Source of the DNA: Bacteroidota bacterium
Lineage (GTDB): Bacteria > Bacteroidota > Bacteroidia > Bacteroidales > FEN-979
DNA length: 63,049 nt
Direction: 5' to 3'
Assembly: GCA_026391715.1 (NCBI GenBank)
Contig: JAPLDO010000072.1
Span: forward strand, 1-63,049
This document shows positions 43,687-52,592 of the stretch, piece by piece; the stretch's first letter is position 1; the number at the start of each line of letters is the position of its first letter. The translations under genes and the position numbers were made by a program. The notes under the pieces are model-generated. The model was not told the origin of the DNA, did no database searches, and saw nothing but the letters and a program-made list of their open reading frames with translations.

Positions 43687-46600
43687 TCAATGAGAAATGC
43701 AGAGTTTAATAACGGCGAGCTGCTGATTAACCGAAATCCGTAAGAGATACAATCCTGAAGGAACATTCCCGACATCAACTGTTAAGCTGTTTTTGCCTAC
43801 ATCATCCCATTTTGCCTTTACGGAGCCATCAATGCAATGCAATTCAACTCTGATGATTTCAGCGGGGCTGTTAATGGTAATAAAATGATCGGCAGGATTT
43901 GGAAAAACCAGAATTTTCGGGGACTCCTGCATATTCAGTCCTGTTATCACATCTATCAGTATGGTATCTGAATTTGAAGCATATTCACATTCAGAAAACC
44001 TGCTTTGAATAAAATAGTTGTATTGTCCGGGTTGCGATACGCTATCAATATATATGGTATCAGATACCGGGGTCGGATTTATCAGCGTAAAATCATTCTG
44101 GATATTGGTTTGCCGGTAAATATCGTATCCGATAAATTCACGTGAACCGGGGTCCTTCCTTATCCTGGATAAATTTTTCGAAGCGCCTGGAAAGCTCATA
44201 TCTCCTATCCCAATGGAACAATCATCAATAGCCCATGGATACCACAATCCATTTCCGTCGCCATCAACGGCATGCCAGGCAATATCAATGGTTTCGCCGG
44301 TATAGGCAGATAAATCAATATGATATGGGGTTTGCCAGTCATTGATTCCGTTTGCTCCTGGATAAGTCGGAAGCGCCGAAAGATCCAGCGCCACATTCCA
44401 ATTAGCGCCATCGTCTGTCGAAACCTTAACGTAGTAATGATCAAGGTGCAATGATCCCTGAAAGGCATAACTCCAGAAGGTTAGATCCCCGCTCACATAC
44501 ACATTTTCAGCAATGAGCCACTCGTCCTGATGGTTATAATCCCAATTCAGCCCGGCGGAAAAATAGCCGGAATGAACTCCAATTGGCGAATAAATTGGAA
44601 ACTGAGACCAGTTTGTGGATGAATTGGTAATGATTTCGGTCCATTGAACCGGTGGAAAAATATTGGATTCAAACCCCTCCTTTAAAAGGATTCCGCTATG
44701 ACAAACCGGCGGACTCCATGTAAGTTTAACCACCCCGCCAATAGGTTCGCCGGCAAGGTTGGCAGCCGGATAACAAACAGGATTCACAGATATATTGTCA
44801 ACCAGCCAGTTAACCATGTCGGCGGAATTTATCCCGGTTGCCCTGAATCTTATTCTGAAACCCTTTCCTCGTACAGGACTAATATCAAGATGATAACCGG
44901 TCCACGAGATATTTCCGAGGTTTTTGATCTCAGCTTTTTTATGCCACAAATTCCCATAATATACTTCTACAACCATTTTCTCGGTTCCTGTTGAATTGCG
45001 GTCGGTAAGTTTAAGATCAAAATCAAGCCAGATGGCAGCGCAGGTATAAGGCAGTCCATTGAAAGCGGGACTTTCGAGCGAGACGTTGTAATTAACCAAT
45101 GGAGATTGCCACCTGAAACAAGCCGCCGGCGAAGGAATTCCTTCATTCATGTCAATAACCCAGTTGCCCTGATTGGGGCTGAATCTCCAATCGTTATAGT
45201 TAAAAGAGGCGGCGTCCCACGGTTCAAAAAATGGCAACTGCCTGCCCCAGTTAATTGTGATATGCAATGGACCGGCTGGTAAACTTTCCCCCATCAGACC
45301 CGGCAACCCATAAGATGTAAGATCATATTTTGCCGAAATCCCGTAGCGATATACGCCCGGATCAAGGTTGTAATCATAAAAAAACAGCGAATCCGGGTCG
45401 CCGATCTGAGCAATTAAGCTGTCATTGCGATAGATATTATAGCCTACCAGACCTGGTGGAGTAACCAGCAGGGTGTCATTAATCATGGCGGGTTTTTCCC
45501 AAACAACATAAGCAGCGCTTTCGATTGGGTTTCCCTGAATATTTCTAACAGGGCAGAGGTACCAGGCTGTAAATGTTGTACAGGAAAAATCAGAATACCC
45601 GCTTCCATATAAGGCTCTCACACATGCATTGTAAGTTTGTCCGAACTGAACCTGTCCGGGTGGAATAGGAAAAGCATTTTTTGTGGTATATCCGGTGATG
45701 ACATTTCCGAGATAAAAATAGTACCCAAGGATACAGTTCGACTGTTGCTGAGCAGGCTCGGAAGCTATAACTGAAATATTATCCACGTTCCATTGGTTTA
45801 TATCGCGGGAATCGCCGCCGGATGCGCGAAACCGGATTTTAAAATCTATCCCGGTTACTGCTGAAATATCGAGATCATCACTTGTCCATGGAATATTTCC
45901 TTCACTGTTGGAATAGTTCCTGAAGGTTGTCCAGACGTTTCCATTCCATATCTCAACTGCCATTTGGTTTACCGTAGTTGTGCCAAAATTATCGAGAAAA
46001 ACATCATAACGGAGTTTCAGCAACCTGGAACGAACGCCTTGAATTGTCTTGCTTATCAGAGAATGTGAATAGCCATTTTGCGGAGGCAGCGAACTGAAAG
46101 TGGCGGAAGGCGCAGGATTGCCAAAGGTGGCAGAAACAGACCAGTTTGTGAAAGCCGGCTCGGTAGTCCAATTGTTTAATGAAAATGAGCCAGAACTCCA
46201 GTTTTCGGAAAAAAGGCGCTTTTCATAGTGTGGAACATCCCACCTTGCCATAAGGCTGCTATCGTTAATGGTAAGGTTTTCGGGGGGCATTTTTACCTGC
46301 AACAGGTTGATGTTCCATGAAACAGGATTGATTACCGGAATTGTTTGAATAATGGTATCATAGCCAAACCTGATTACAGTCAGTTTATATGTGCCTTTCC
46401 AAACATCGGGGAATGTAATGGTTCCGATGGAATCGGCAAGCCATTGATATATGGTATCGGGATAAGCCATGTTTACCAGACGAAGAGAGGCTCCCTGAGG
46501 ATTCGACGGAGCGCAACTTGTGATCAACTGGAAAGCTACCGGCGTTGTCCAGCATTTACCTATTACATTGGTAAATGCAACTGCCGACCAGCGGTTTCCG

Positions 46601-47721
46601 GGATAACCGGCTTGAATTCCCCACCTATATGGTCCGCATGGTAAAACGTTCCAATTAGGATCAACAGATTCGGGTTGAACTGAGTATCCAATAAACGACC
46701 AGGGGGCGGTATTTTGTTCCTCACCCTGACGAAGCCTGAAAACCTGATAATTCACGCATGAGGATGGTTCATCGCTGAGCGTCTGCGGTCCGCCGGAGCC
46801 GTTACATTTTGCTCGGATCATAAAATTTCCGCCGGCGGGGAACCAGGGACTTCCGCCTGTAACAAACCGGGAAAAACTTCGGAATTGAGCGGAAGTTTCA
46901 TCAATTGCAATTCCGGCGGCATTGGGAGCGTTTCCTCCCTGAATCATTACGATATAAAAGGAACCGCTGTTGAGTGAAACCGTATCGGGAAAATTAAATT
47001 CCACCCAGCCAAAAGCTGTCGGGATAACGTTAAATGGTCCTGCCAGGCTGTTGCCCGGAGTTCCGCCGGCGCCGGCAGCGTCAAAAATCTGAATCTGAAA
47101 AGTAACGAGAGGATTGCTTCCCGGTGGATAATTAGCCTGAGCGCCTATATTAATTAATCCACCGGTAATCTTCACAGGATAACCCGTTGGCGTAAACTTA
47201 ACGGCATTCATATTTCCCTGGAACGACCATACTGTAAAGTTATCCTGTATCCCATCGTCATAGAGAAGTTCATAATCGCCGGCAGGCGGAGACCATGACA
47301 CTGAAACCAGTTGAGTTGCAGAATCAAAAATTGCCTGAGCCGCCGCGGGCGGGTTTAAGTTTTCAAGCAATCCAATATTTATGACAGAAGTAATTCCCGG
47401 TTGAAAGGAAACGGGAGCCGAGGTAAAAGTCTGAAAACCGACTTTGTTGCAGGTAACAGGAAAAGTTCCGGCAGTAGTAACCGACAAGGAATATACGCCT
47501 CCGCCTGTTGACCATACAACCTGACCATTAACCGAAATTTTTGCGCCAACGACAGGAAGTCCATTGGTTGAATTGGAAACCACGCCCATAAGCAACGCAG
47601 GCGCCCCTGAAACAAGCGACCCGCTAAATAGAAATACTAACGATATGAGCCATACCAGTAAAGCGCCTCGCATTATCGGGAAGAAAAAGTTTCTTCTGTT
47701 TATTTTCTGAGGTAATATCAT
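43687..47721 (-). CDS. T9SS-secreted multidomain surface protein, paralogue C
   Basis: A 1344-residue protein related to paralogues A and B but diverged throughout. An N-terminal hydrophobic signal (about 17-40) precedes one carboxypeptidase-regulatory-like domain (about 42-120). A YDDGIQDNF module near 157, Fn3-like modules with GYNIYR, two YEPWD/FEPWDA-type sandwich modules and a MAM-like domain (near 1060-1180) follow. The C-terminus (about 1265-1344) is a T9SS type A sorting domain with FPNPADHF. It lies upstream of B on the same strand, making a three-gene array of related cargo. It lacks the propeller modules of A and B. Function unknown; a surface structural role is likely. Confidence 0.85.
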   Translation of the reverse strand: MILPQKINRRNFFFPIMRGALLVWLISLVFLFSGSLVSGAPALLMGVVSNSTNGLPVVGAKISVNGQVVWSTGGGVYSLSVTTAGTFPVTCNKVGFQTFTSAPVSFQPGITSVINIGLLENLNPPAAAQAIFDSATQLVSVSWSPPAGDYELLYDDGIQDNFTVWSFQGNMNAVKFTPTGYPVKITGGLINIGAQANYPPGSNPLVTFQIQIFDAAGAGGTPGNSLAGPFNVIPTAFGWVEFNFPDTVSLNSGSFYIVMIQGGNAPNAAGIAIDETSAQFRSFSRFVTGGSPWFPAGGNFMIRAKCNGSGGPQTLSDEPSSCVNYQVFRLRQGEEQNTAPWSFIGYSVQPESVDPNWNVLPCGPYRWGIQAGYPGNRWSAVAFTNVIGKCWTTPVAFQLITSCAPSNPQGASLRLVNMAYPDTIYQWLADSIGTITFPDVWKGTYKLTVIRFGYDTIIQTIPVINPVSWNINLLQVKMPPENLTINDSSLMARWDVPHYEKRLFSENWSSGSFSLNNWTTEPAFTNWSVSATFGNPAPSATFSSLPPQNGYSHSLISKTIQGVRSRLLKLRYDVFLDNFGTTTVNQMAVEIWNGNVWTTFRNYSNSEGNIPWTSDDLDISAVTGIDFKIRFRASGGDSRDINQWNVDNISVIASEPAQQQSNCILGYYFYLGNVITGYTTKNAFPIPPGQVQFGQTYNACVRALYGSGYSDFSCTTFTAWYLCPVRNIQGNPIESAAYVVWEKPAMINDTLLVTPPGLVGYNIYRNDSLIAQIGDPDSLFFYDYNLDPGVYRYGISAKYDLTSYGLPGLMGESLPAGPLHITINWGRQLPFFEPWDAASFNYNDWRFSPNQGNWVIDMNEGIPSPAACFRWQSPLVNYNVSLESPAFNGLPYTCAAIWLDFDLKLTDRNSTGTEKMVVEVYYGNLWHKKAEIKNLGNISWTGYHLDISPVRGKGFRIRFRATGINSADMVNWLVDNISVNPVCYPAANLAGEPIGGVVKLTWSPPVCHSGILLKEGFESNIFPPVQWTEIITNSSTNWSQFPIYSPIGVHSGYFSAGLNWDYNHQDEWLIAENVYVSGDLTFWSYAFQGSLHLDHYYVKVSTDDGANWNVALDLSALPTYPGANGINDWQTPYHIDLSAYTGETIDIAWHAVDGDGNGLWYPWAIDDCSIGIGDMSFPGASKNLSRIRKDPGSREFIGYDIYRQTNIQNDFTLINPTPVSDTIYIDSVSQPGQYNYFIQSRFSECEYASNSDTILIDVITGLNMQESPKILVFPNPADHFITINSPAEIIRVELHCIDGSVKAKWDDVGKNSLTVDVGNVPSGLYLLRISVNQQLAVIKLCISH

Positions 47722-47757
47722 TCGATGGGTTCTACTGTTATCCTACATAATTTGTTA

Positions 47758-47765
47758 CAAATTTA
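47758..47765 (-). promoter_or_regulatory. Candidate -7 box for paralogue C
   Basis: On the minus strand TAAATTTG fits TAnnTTTG about 37 bases upstream of the start codon, divergent from the rplU promoter. No -33 element is clear. Confidence 0.4.
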
Positions 47766-47790
47766 CACAAAAACTGCTTTTTTTTAAGCC

Positions 47791-47825
47791 TTTGGTTTGA
47801 AGGTCGGAAAATATTTATAACTTTG
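47791..47825 (+). promoter_or_regulatory. rplU-rpmA promoter
   Basis: A TTTG (47796-47799) lies 18 bases before TAACTTTG (47818-47825), matching the Bacteroidota TTTG / TAnnTTTG arrangement. Transcription would start near 47832, about 30 bases before rplU. Confidence 0.75.
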
Positions 47826-47860
47826 CACTCCCAAATTTACGAACATCAATCTCTTATAAT

Positions 47861-48226
47861 ATGTACGCAATCGTTGAAATAGCTGGTCAACAGTTCAAGG
47901 TAGAAAACAAAGATGAAATTTTCGTTCACCGGCTCGAAGGTGATCCGGGAACAAAAATTAATTTTGATAAAGTTCTGCTGTTGGATAACGATGGCGAGGT
48001 AAGCGTAGGCAAACCACTGGTTGAGGGCAGCGTTATCAGCGGCTCTATTATTGACCATGTTCGCGGCGATAAAGTTGTGGTGTTTAAAAAGAAACGCCGC
48101 AAAGGATACCAGAAGGAATCAGGACACCGTCAGGATTTCAGCAAGGTGCTTATTGAAAACATCTCATACATTGGCGCCCCCGATGCAAATCAGGTTGTTG
48201 AAGAGGCTGCGAAAGTTGAAGAATAA
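47861..48226 (+). CDS. rplU: 50S ribosomal protein L21
   Basis: A 121-residue protein starting MYAIVEIAGQQFKV and containing the basic KKKRRKGYQKESGHRQDF stretch, both diagnostic of bacterial L21. The last 20 residues form an acidic/alanine-rich tail (EEAAKVEE) beyond the conserved core. It binds 23S rRNA in the large subunit. rpmA (L27) follows 40 bases later, the usual bacterial pairing. A good Bacteroidota promoter lies just upstream. Confidence 0.97.
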   Translation: MYAIVEIAGQQFKVENKDEIFVHRLEGDPGTKINFDKVLLLDNDGEVSVGKPLVEGSVISGSIIDHVRGDKVVVFKKKRRKGYQKESGHRQDFSKVLIENISYIGAPDANQVVEEAAKVEE

Positions 48227-48266
48227 ATTATTTTGGATTTTTTAATTTTTAATTAATCAGGATATT

Positions 48267-48536
48267 ATGGCACACAAGAAAGGGGCTGGAAGCTCAAGCA
48301 ATGGTCGCGAATCGCATAGCAAACGTTTAGGCGTAAAAATTTATGGCGGGCAGTTTGCCAGATCCGGCAACATCATCCTTCGTCAGCGTGGTACGGTACA
48401 CAATCCGGGGTTGAATGTGGGAATTGGCAAAGATCACACACTCTTCGCACTTATTGACGGGGTTGTAGAATTTAAAAAGAAAAGGAGCGACCGTTCTTTT
48501 GTTTCCATCGTACCGATGGAAGAAACTGTAAACTAA
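48267..48536 (+). CDS. rpmA: 50S ribosomal protein L27
   Basis: An 89-residue protein beginning [20 protein letters not shown], the standard L27 N-terminus near the peptidyl-transferase centre, followed by LGVKIYGGQ and [10 protein letters not shown]. It begins directly with MAHKKG, so it does not carry the cleavable N-terminal extension seen in some Firmicutes. It is co-transcribed with rplU and followed by an intrinsic terminator. Confidence 0.97.
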   Translation: MAHKKGAGSSSNGRESHSKRLGVKIYGGQFARSGNIILRQRGTVHNPGLNVGIGKDHTLFALIDGVVEFKKKRSDRSFVSIVPMEETVN

Positions 48537-48578
48537 AGTATTGCATTGCGTGTTTGACGCTATTGCATTATCTTATAC

Positions 48579-48617
48579 AAACCGGCATGGGTTGATCCGT
48601 GCCGGTTTCTTTTTTTC
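48579..48617 (+). terminator. Intrinsic terminator after rpmA
   Basis: Arms AAACCGGCATGG (48579-48590) and CCGTGCCGGTTT (48597-48608) pair with one G-U and are followed by a run of Ts. It lies 43 bases after the rpmA stop codon. Confidence 0.9.
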
Positions 48618-48644
48618 CTCCGAAATTGAATTGAAGTTTTTCTC

Positions 48645-48652
48645 TATTTTTG
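48645..48652 (+). promoter_or_regulatory. Candidate -7 box for serS
   Basis: TATTTTTG fits TAnnTTTG, 20 bases before the serS start codon. A TTG about 16 bases upstream (48626-48628) may serve as a weak -33 element. Confidence 0.5.
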
Positions 48653-48672
48653 TTTTTTAAACAATCGTTTTT

Positions 48673-49944
48673 ATGCTCTCTCTGAATTTTATCCGCGAAA
48701 ATACACAAGAGGTAATTGATCGTCTTGCAATTAAAAATTTTAATGCAAAAGAAATCATCACCCGGATTGTCGAACTCGATAACCAACGCCGGGAAACACA
48801 GAAAAACCTTGATGATACTCAGGCTCAGAGTAAGATACTGGCAAAAGAGATCGGCGCGCTTGTTAAATCAGGAAATGACGCAGAGGCAAACCGGCTAAAA
48901 GAAAAAACAGGAGAATTGAAAATCCTCGGTAAAGAATTTGACGTCGCGCTCGAAAATATAAAAAAAGAGTTGGATGACATGCTGGTTCGGGCACCAAATC
49001 TCCCGCACGCTTCTGTGCCTCGCGGGAAAACGCCGGAGGACAATCTGGTGGTGATGCAGGAGGGCGTGATCGTTCCCGCTTCTTCGGCGGCGGTTCCACA
49101 CTGGGATTTGACCACAAAGTATGATATCATTGATTTTATTACAGGAAACAAGATTACGGGCGCCGGATTTCCGGTTTATAAAGGAAAAGGGGCGCGGTTA
49201 CAGCGCGCTCTTATCAATTTCTTCCTCGACGAGGCAATGAAAGCAGGTTATCTCGAAGTACAGCCGCCATATATGGTCAATGCTGCATCAGCTTATGCAA
49301 CAGGGCAATTGCCTGATAAAGATTCCCAGATGTACTATGCCGGTCTGGACGATCTTTATCTGATTCCAACAGCAGAAGTGCCGGTGACCAATATTTACCG
49401 CGACGTCATTCTCAAAATCCAGGATCTGCCAATGAAAAATGTTGCCTATTCGGCATGTTTCCGCCGCGAAGCAGGTTCTTACGGTAAGGATGTTCGCGGA
49501 CTGAATCGTTTGCACCAGTTCGACAAGGTGGAAATCGTTCAGATTGCTCATCCCGATAAATCATACACAATACTTGAGGAGATGAAAGAGTATGTTACCG
49601 GACTGCTGCGAAAACTCCAACTTCCCTTCAGAGTATTGAAACTTTGTGGCGGCGATATGAGTTTTACTTCTGCCTTAACTTATGATATGGAAGTGTGGTC
49701 GTGTGGACAGAGCCGGTGGCTTGAAGTAAGTTCTGTCAGCAATTTTGAGACTTTCCAATCGAACAGACTGAAAGTACGGTTTAAAGACGAGTCGGGAAAA
49801 ATTGTACTTGCACATACCCTGAACGGCAGCGCGCTGGCTCTTCCGCGAATTGTGGCGGCTTTACTCGAAAACAATCAAACTCCCGAAGGTATCCGGATTC
49901 CGGAAGCGCTTGTGCCTTATACAGGATTTGAGATGATCAATTGA
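48673..49944 (+). CDS. serS: Seryl-tRNA synthetase
   Basis: A 423-residue class II aminoacyl-tRNA synthetase of standard length. The N-terminal coiled-coil arm (about 25-105) is followed by the catalytic core. Motif 2 is seen in FRREAGSYGKDVRGLNRLHQFDKVE-type sequence near 265-290 and motif 3 in NGSALALPRIVAALLE near 385. The TAEVP segment that binds serine is at about 235. It charges tRNA-Ser (and tRNA-Sec where present) with serine. It is probably transcribed alone, since a terminator precedes it and a repeat-rich gap follows it. Confidence 0.97.
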   Translation: MLSLNFIRENTQEVIDRLAIKNFNAKEIITRIVELDNQRRETQKNLDDTQAQSKILAKEIGALVKSGNDAEANRLKEKTGELKILGKEFDVALENIKKELDDMLVRAPNLPHASVPRGKTPEDNLVVMQEGVIVPASSAAVPHWDLTTKYDIIDFITGNKITGAGFPVYKGKGARLQRALINFFLDEAMKAGYLEVQPPYMVNAASAYATGQLPDKDSQMYYAGLDDLYLIPTAEVPVTNIYRDVILKIQDLPMKNVAYSACFRREAGSYGKDVRGLNRLHQFDKVEIVQIAHPDKSYTILEEMKEYVTGLLRKLQLPFRVLKLCGGDMSFTSALTYDMEVWSCGQSRWLEVSSVSNFETFQSNRLKVRFKDESGKIVLAHTLNGSALALPRIVAALLENNQTPEGIRIPEALVPYTGFEMIN

Positions 49945-50253
49945 TAATTGCGAATTTCTTCTATGCCATTTTAATTTTTACACAGTATATCTGCTTAGGA
50001 CAAGTTGCCAATAAATTTGCAAGCAGGTATTATGAAGAATAATATCACCTCTTTGGGGTTTGCAAAAATTCGATTAATAAAATGTTGATTGGTTGCCAAA
50101 TCCCGAAGGGGGTGACAGGATTGTAGATTGAAAAGATTGATTTTGCAACAGAATCCCAAAGGGATGACAGGATTCTTGAAAAGGATTTAATGAGACTTCA
50201 GTCTGGCGGAAGTTTTCAGTTATGAACATAATTTGTCGAAATTCTGACCAACT
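49945..50253. repeat. Non-coding gap with CCCGAAGGG-type dispersed repeats
   Basis: Two direct copies of a roughly 30-base unit, AATCCCGAAGGGGGTGACAG at about 50098 and AATCCCAAAGGGATGACAGG at about 50152, are followed by GATT-rich sequence. A degenerate inverted copy lies near 50040-50065. No gene was seen in this gap, and no TolC-like gene precedes the exporter. Confidence 0.7.
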
Positions 50254-51147
50254 ATGAAATATCAGTTTTTTACAGTTTTCTCCGCCCTGGCAATTCTGGG
50301 CGCCTCATGCACCACAGACAAGGATCAGCCCGATGCTTATGGCTCTTTTGAAGCCACTGAGGTTACTGTTTCTTCGCTGGCGAATGGCAGGATTATGCAA
50401 CTTGACATTGAAGAAGGACAGCTTCTCGATTCAGGGCAAATAGTTGGTTTTGTTGACACCGTCGACCTTCATCTGAAAAAGCTGCAGGTGTCGGACCAGA
50501 AAAACGCCACCGGCTCGCGCAAAGAGGATCTTGCTGCCCAGATCGCCGTTCAGGAGCAAAACAGGGAAAATATCCTTATCGAGAAAACCCGGGTCACGAA
50601 CCTGATGAAAGATGGCGCCGCCACACGAAAACAGCTTGACGATATCAATTCGAGCCTTAACCTTATTGAGAAACAGATAGCATCAATAAAAACGCAATTC
50701 AATGGAATTGACGACCAGGTAGGAAGCGCCCAACAGCAGATCGCCCAAATTACCGAATCAATCCGAAACGCTTATATTATCAATCGGGTAAAAGGCACGG
50801 TAATTACAAAATTTGCCGAGAATAATGAAGTGACTACCTTTGGCAAACCCCTTTACAGGATCGCCAACCTTAACGTTATGGAACTCCGCGTATATGTTAG
50901 CGGAGCGCAACTGCCGCACATCCGGATCGGGCAAACCACAGAGGTTCGGTACGATAATGATGAAAAGACTAATTCGAAAACGACAGGCATTGTGAGTTGG
51001 ATATCGCAAACCGCTGAATTTACGCCCAAAACCATCCAGACCAAGGAGGAGCGGGTTAACCTTGTTTACGCAGTAAAAGTTCGTGTAAAAAACAATGGCA
51101 GCCTGAAGATCGGGATGCCGGGTGAAATAAAACTAATATCCAAATAA
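50254..51147 (+). CDS. HlyD-family periplasmic adaptor (lipoprotein) of an ABC exporter
   Basis: A 297-residue membrane-fusion protein. The N-terminus has a short hydrophobic segment ending in ILGASC, a probable lipoprotein signal with the lipidated cysteine near 19. A biotinyl-lipoyl-like half-motif (ANGRIMQLDIEEGQLLDSGQ) is followed by a long alpha-helical hairpin (about 70-170) and the second half near VKGTVI. It should bridge the inner-membrane ABC permeases downstream to an outer-membrane channel. A DUF2147 gene, two ABC ATPases and two ABC-2 permeases follow with short gaps, resembling the YbhG-YbhF-YbhS-YbhR layout. Confidence 0.87.
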   Translation: MKYQFFTVFSALAILGASCTTDKDQPDAYGSFEATEVTVSSLANGRIMQLDIEEGQLLDSGQIVGFVDTVDLHLKKLQVSDQKNATGSRKEDLAAQIAVQEQNRENILIEKTRVTNLMKDGAATRKQLDDINSSLNLIEKQIASIKTQFNGIDDQVGSAQQQIAQITESIRNAYIINRVKGTVITKFAENNEVTTFGKPLYRIANLNVMELRVYVSGAQLPHIRIGQTTEVRYDNDEKTNSKTTGIVSWISQTAEFTPKTIQTKEERVNLVYAVKVRVKNNGSLKIGMPGEIKLISK

Positions 51148-51161
51148 CCAAAACAACCAAC

Positions 51162-51632
51162 ATGAAAAAGCGCGCAACAACTTTATTAACTATTATTTTA
51201 CTCGCCGTTTGGTCGGGTTTTTCAACAATGGCACAAACTCACAAAGCCGACGATATCATTGGAACCTGGCTGAATCAGGAAGCAACCGGAAAGATTGAAC
51301 TTTTCAAGGAAAAAGATAAATATTTCGGGAAGGTGGTATGGTTGAAGGAACCTAACGACAAAGTTACCGGCAAGCCCCGCACCGATATTGAAAATCCTGA
51401 GGCGAAATTAAAATCCGATCCGCTGGTTGGTATGGTAAATATGAAAAATTTCACCTTCGACGGCAAGGAGGAATGGTCGGGCGGAACCATTTACGATCCT
51501 AAGAACGGCAAGACTTACAAATGTTATATTCGCTTTGAAGCGCCAAACAAACTTAAAGTTCGCGGGTTTATAGGCGTTTCGATTCTTGGAAGAAATACCT
51601 TCTGGACAAAAACCACTCCTCCTCAGAAATAG
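51162..51632 (+). CDS. Exported DUF2147 family protein
   Basis: A 156-residue protein with a signal peptide (about 1-25, cleaved near TMAQ) followed by a small beta-rich domain. IIGTWLNQEATGKIELFK at the start of the mature part and GWSGG-like/YDPKNGKTYKC in the middle are typical of DUF2147. The fold is calycin-like and the function unknown. It is embedded in the exporter operon (14 bases after the HlyD gene, 2 before the first ATPase), so it may be a periplasmic accessory, but this is inferred only from position. Confidence 0.82.
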   Translation: MKKRATTLLTIILLAVWSGFSTMAQTHKADDIIGTWLNQEATGKIELFKEKDKYFGKVVWLKEPNDKVTGKPRTDIENPEAKLKSDPLVGMVNMKNFTFDGKEEWSGGTIYDPKNGKTYKCYIRFEAPNKLKVRGFIGVSILGRNTFWTKTTPPQK

Positions 51633-51634
51633 GC

Positions 51635-52588
51635 ATGGTATCCAATTCCGTCGTTGTAAATAATCTAACCAGGCGATTCGGCGAAACCATAGCGCTCAAT
51701 AACATCTCATTTGAGGTGAAGAAGGGTAGTCTTTTCGGATTTATCGGTCCCGACGGAGCAGGCAAAACCAGTCTTTTCAGGTTTCTTACAACGCTCCTTC
51801 TACCCGACAGTGGCAGTGGAACCGTTGAAGGGTTCGACGTGATCAGAGACTATAAGAAAATCAGGAACATCAGCGGTTACATGCCAGGACGGTTTTCGCT
51901 GTACCAGGATCTCACAGTTGAAGAAAACCTGAGCTTTTTTGCAACAATCTTTGGAACTACAATTGAGGAAAATTACGATCTCATCAAAGATATTTACAGC
52001 CAGATTGAACCCTTCAAAACGCGTAAAGCCGGTAAATTGTCGGGCGGGATGAAACAGAAGCTCGCTTTGTGCTGCGCCATGATCCACAAGCCGGAGGTTC
52101 TGTTTCTTGATGAGCCTACCACAGGCGTTGACGCCGTTTCGCGCCAGGAATTCTGGGAAATGCTTAAACGACTTAAAACTGCCGGAATCACCATCCTTGT
52201 TTCTACTCCATACATGGATGAAGCCAGCCAGTGCGATCGCGTTGCGCTTATGCAGGGGGGACGAATCATGACCATAAGCGCCCCGCAGGAAGTCATCAGC
52301 AATTATCCTTTGTCGCTACTTTCGGTAAGGACGGGCGATATTTACCGTCTGCTCGCCGATCTAAGAACTTATCCCGGAGTTCACAGCGTTTATGCTTTCG
52401 GGCAATCGGCGCACCTTGCTTACAAAGGTCGGAATGTGGATAGCCTGAATTTGTATGATTACCTCGCAAGTCTCAATTATGCGGAAATTAATATTAGCGA
52501 GATCAAAGCGAATATTGAGGATTGCTTTATGGAGTTGATGCAGACTGCGACCCCTCCCCAAAAAAGGAGTGGAGTTTTAAATAGTTGA
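51635..52588 (+). CDS. ABC exporter ATP-binding protein (YbhF N-half-like)
   Basis: A 317-residue ABC ATPase with Walker A GPDGAGKTS, signature LSGGMKQKL, Walker B FLDEPTTGVD and a C-terminal extension typical of drug/lipid-exporter ATPases. The ASP variant in Walker A (PDGAGK) is seen in YbhF-type first domains. It pairs with the second ATPase 4 bases downstream; in YbhF the two are one chain. The last 15 residues (TPPQKRSG... ) are encoded by a degenerate copy of the palindromic element at 52549-52573, so the normal family end is near residue 302. Confidence 0.9.
   Translation: MVSNSVVVNNLTRRFGETIALNNISFEVKKGSLFGFIGPDGAGKTSLFRFLTTLLLPDSGSGTVEGFDVIRDYKKIRNISGYMPGRFSLYQDLTVEENLSFFATIFGTTIEENYDLIKDIYSQIEPFKTRKAGKLSGGMKQKLALCCAMIHKPEVLFLDEPTTGVDAVSRQEFWEMLKRLKTAGITILVSTPYMDEASQCDRVALMQGGRIMTISAPQEVISNYPLSLLSVRTGDIYRLLADLRTYPGVHSVYAFGQSAHLAYKGRNVDSLNLYDYLASLNYAEINISEIKANIEDCFMELMQTATPPQKRSGVLNS
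52549..52573. repeat. G/C-rich palindromic element, degenerate copy inside a coding sequence
   Basis: CCCCTCCCC, an A-run and GGAGTGGAG resemble the elements at 60-82 and 53335-53356. It is translated as TPPQKRSG in the same frame as the copy in the next gene. Confidence 0.65.
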
Positions 52589-52592
52589 CAGG

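Noticed and set aside
51615-51632. TPPQK at the end of the DUF2147 protein as another copy of the palindromic element
   Set aside because: The bases (ACTCCTCCTCAGAAA) lack the inverted repeat arms, so the resemblance is only at the peptide level and is probably chance.
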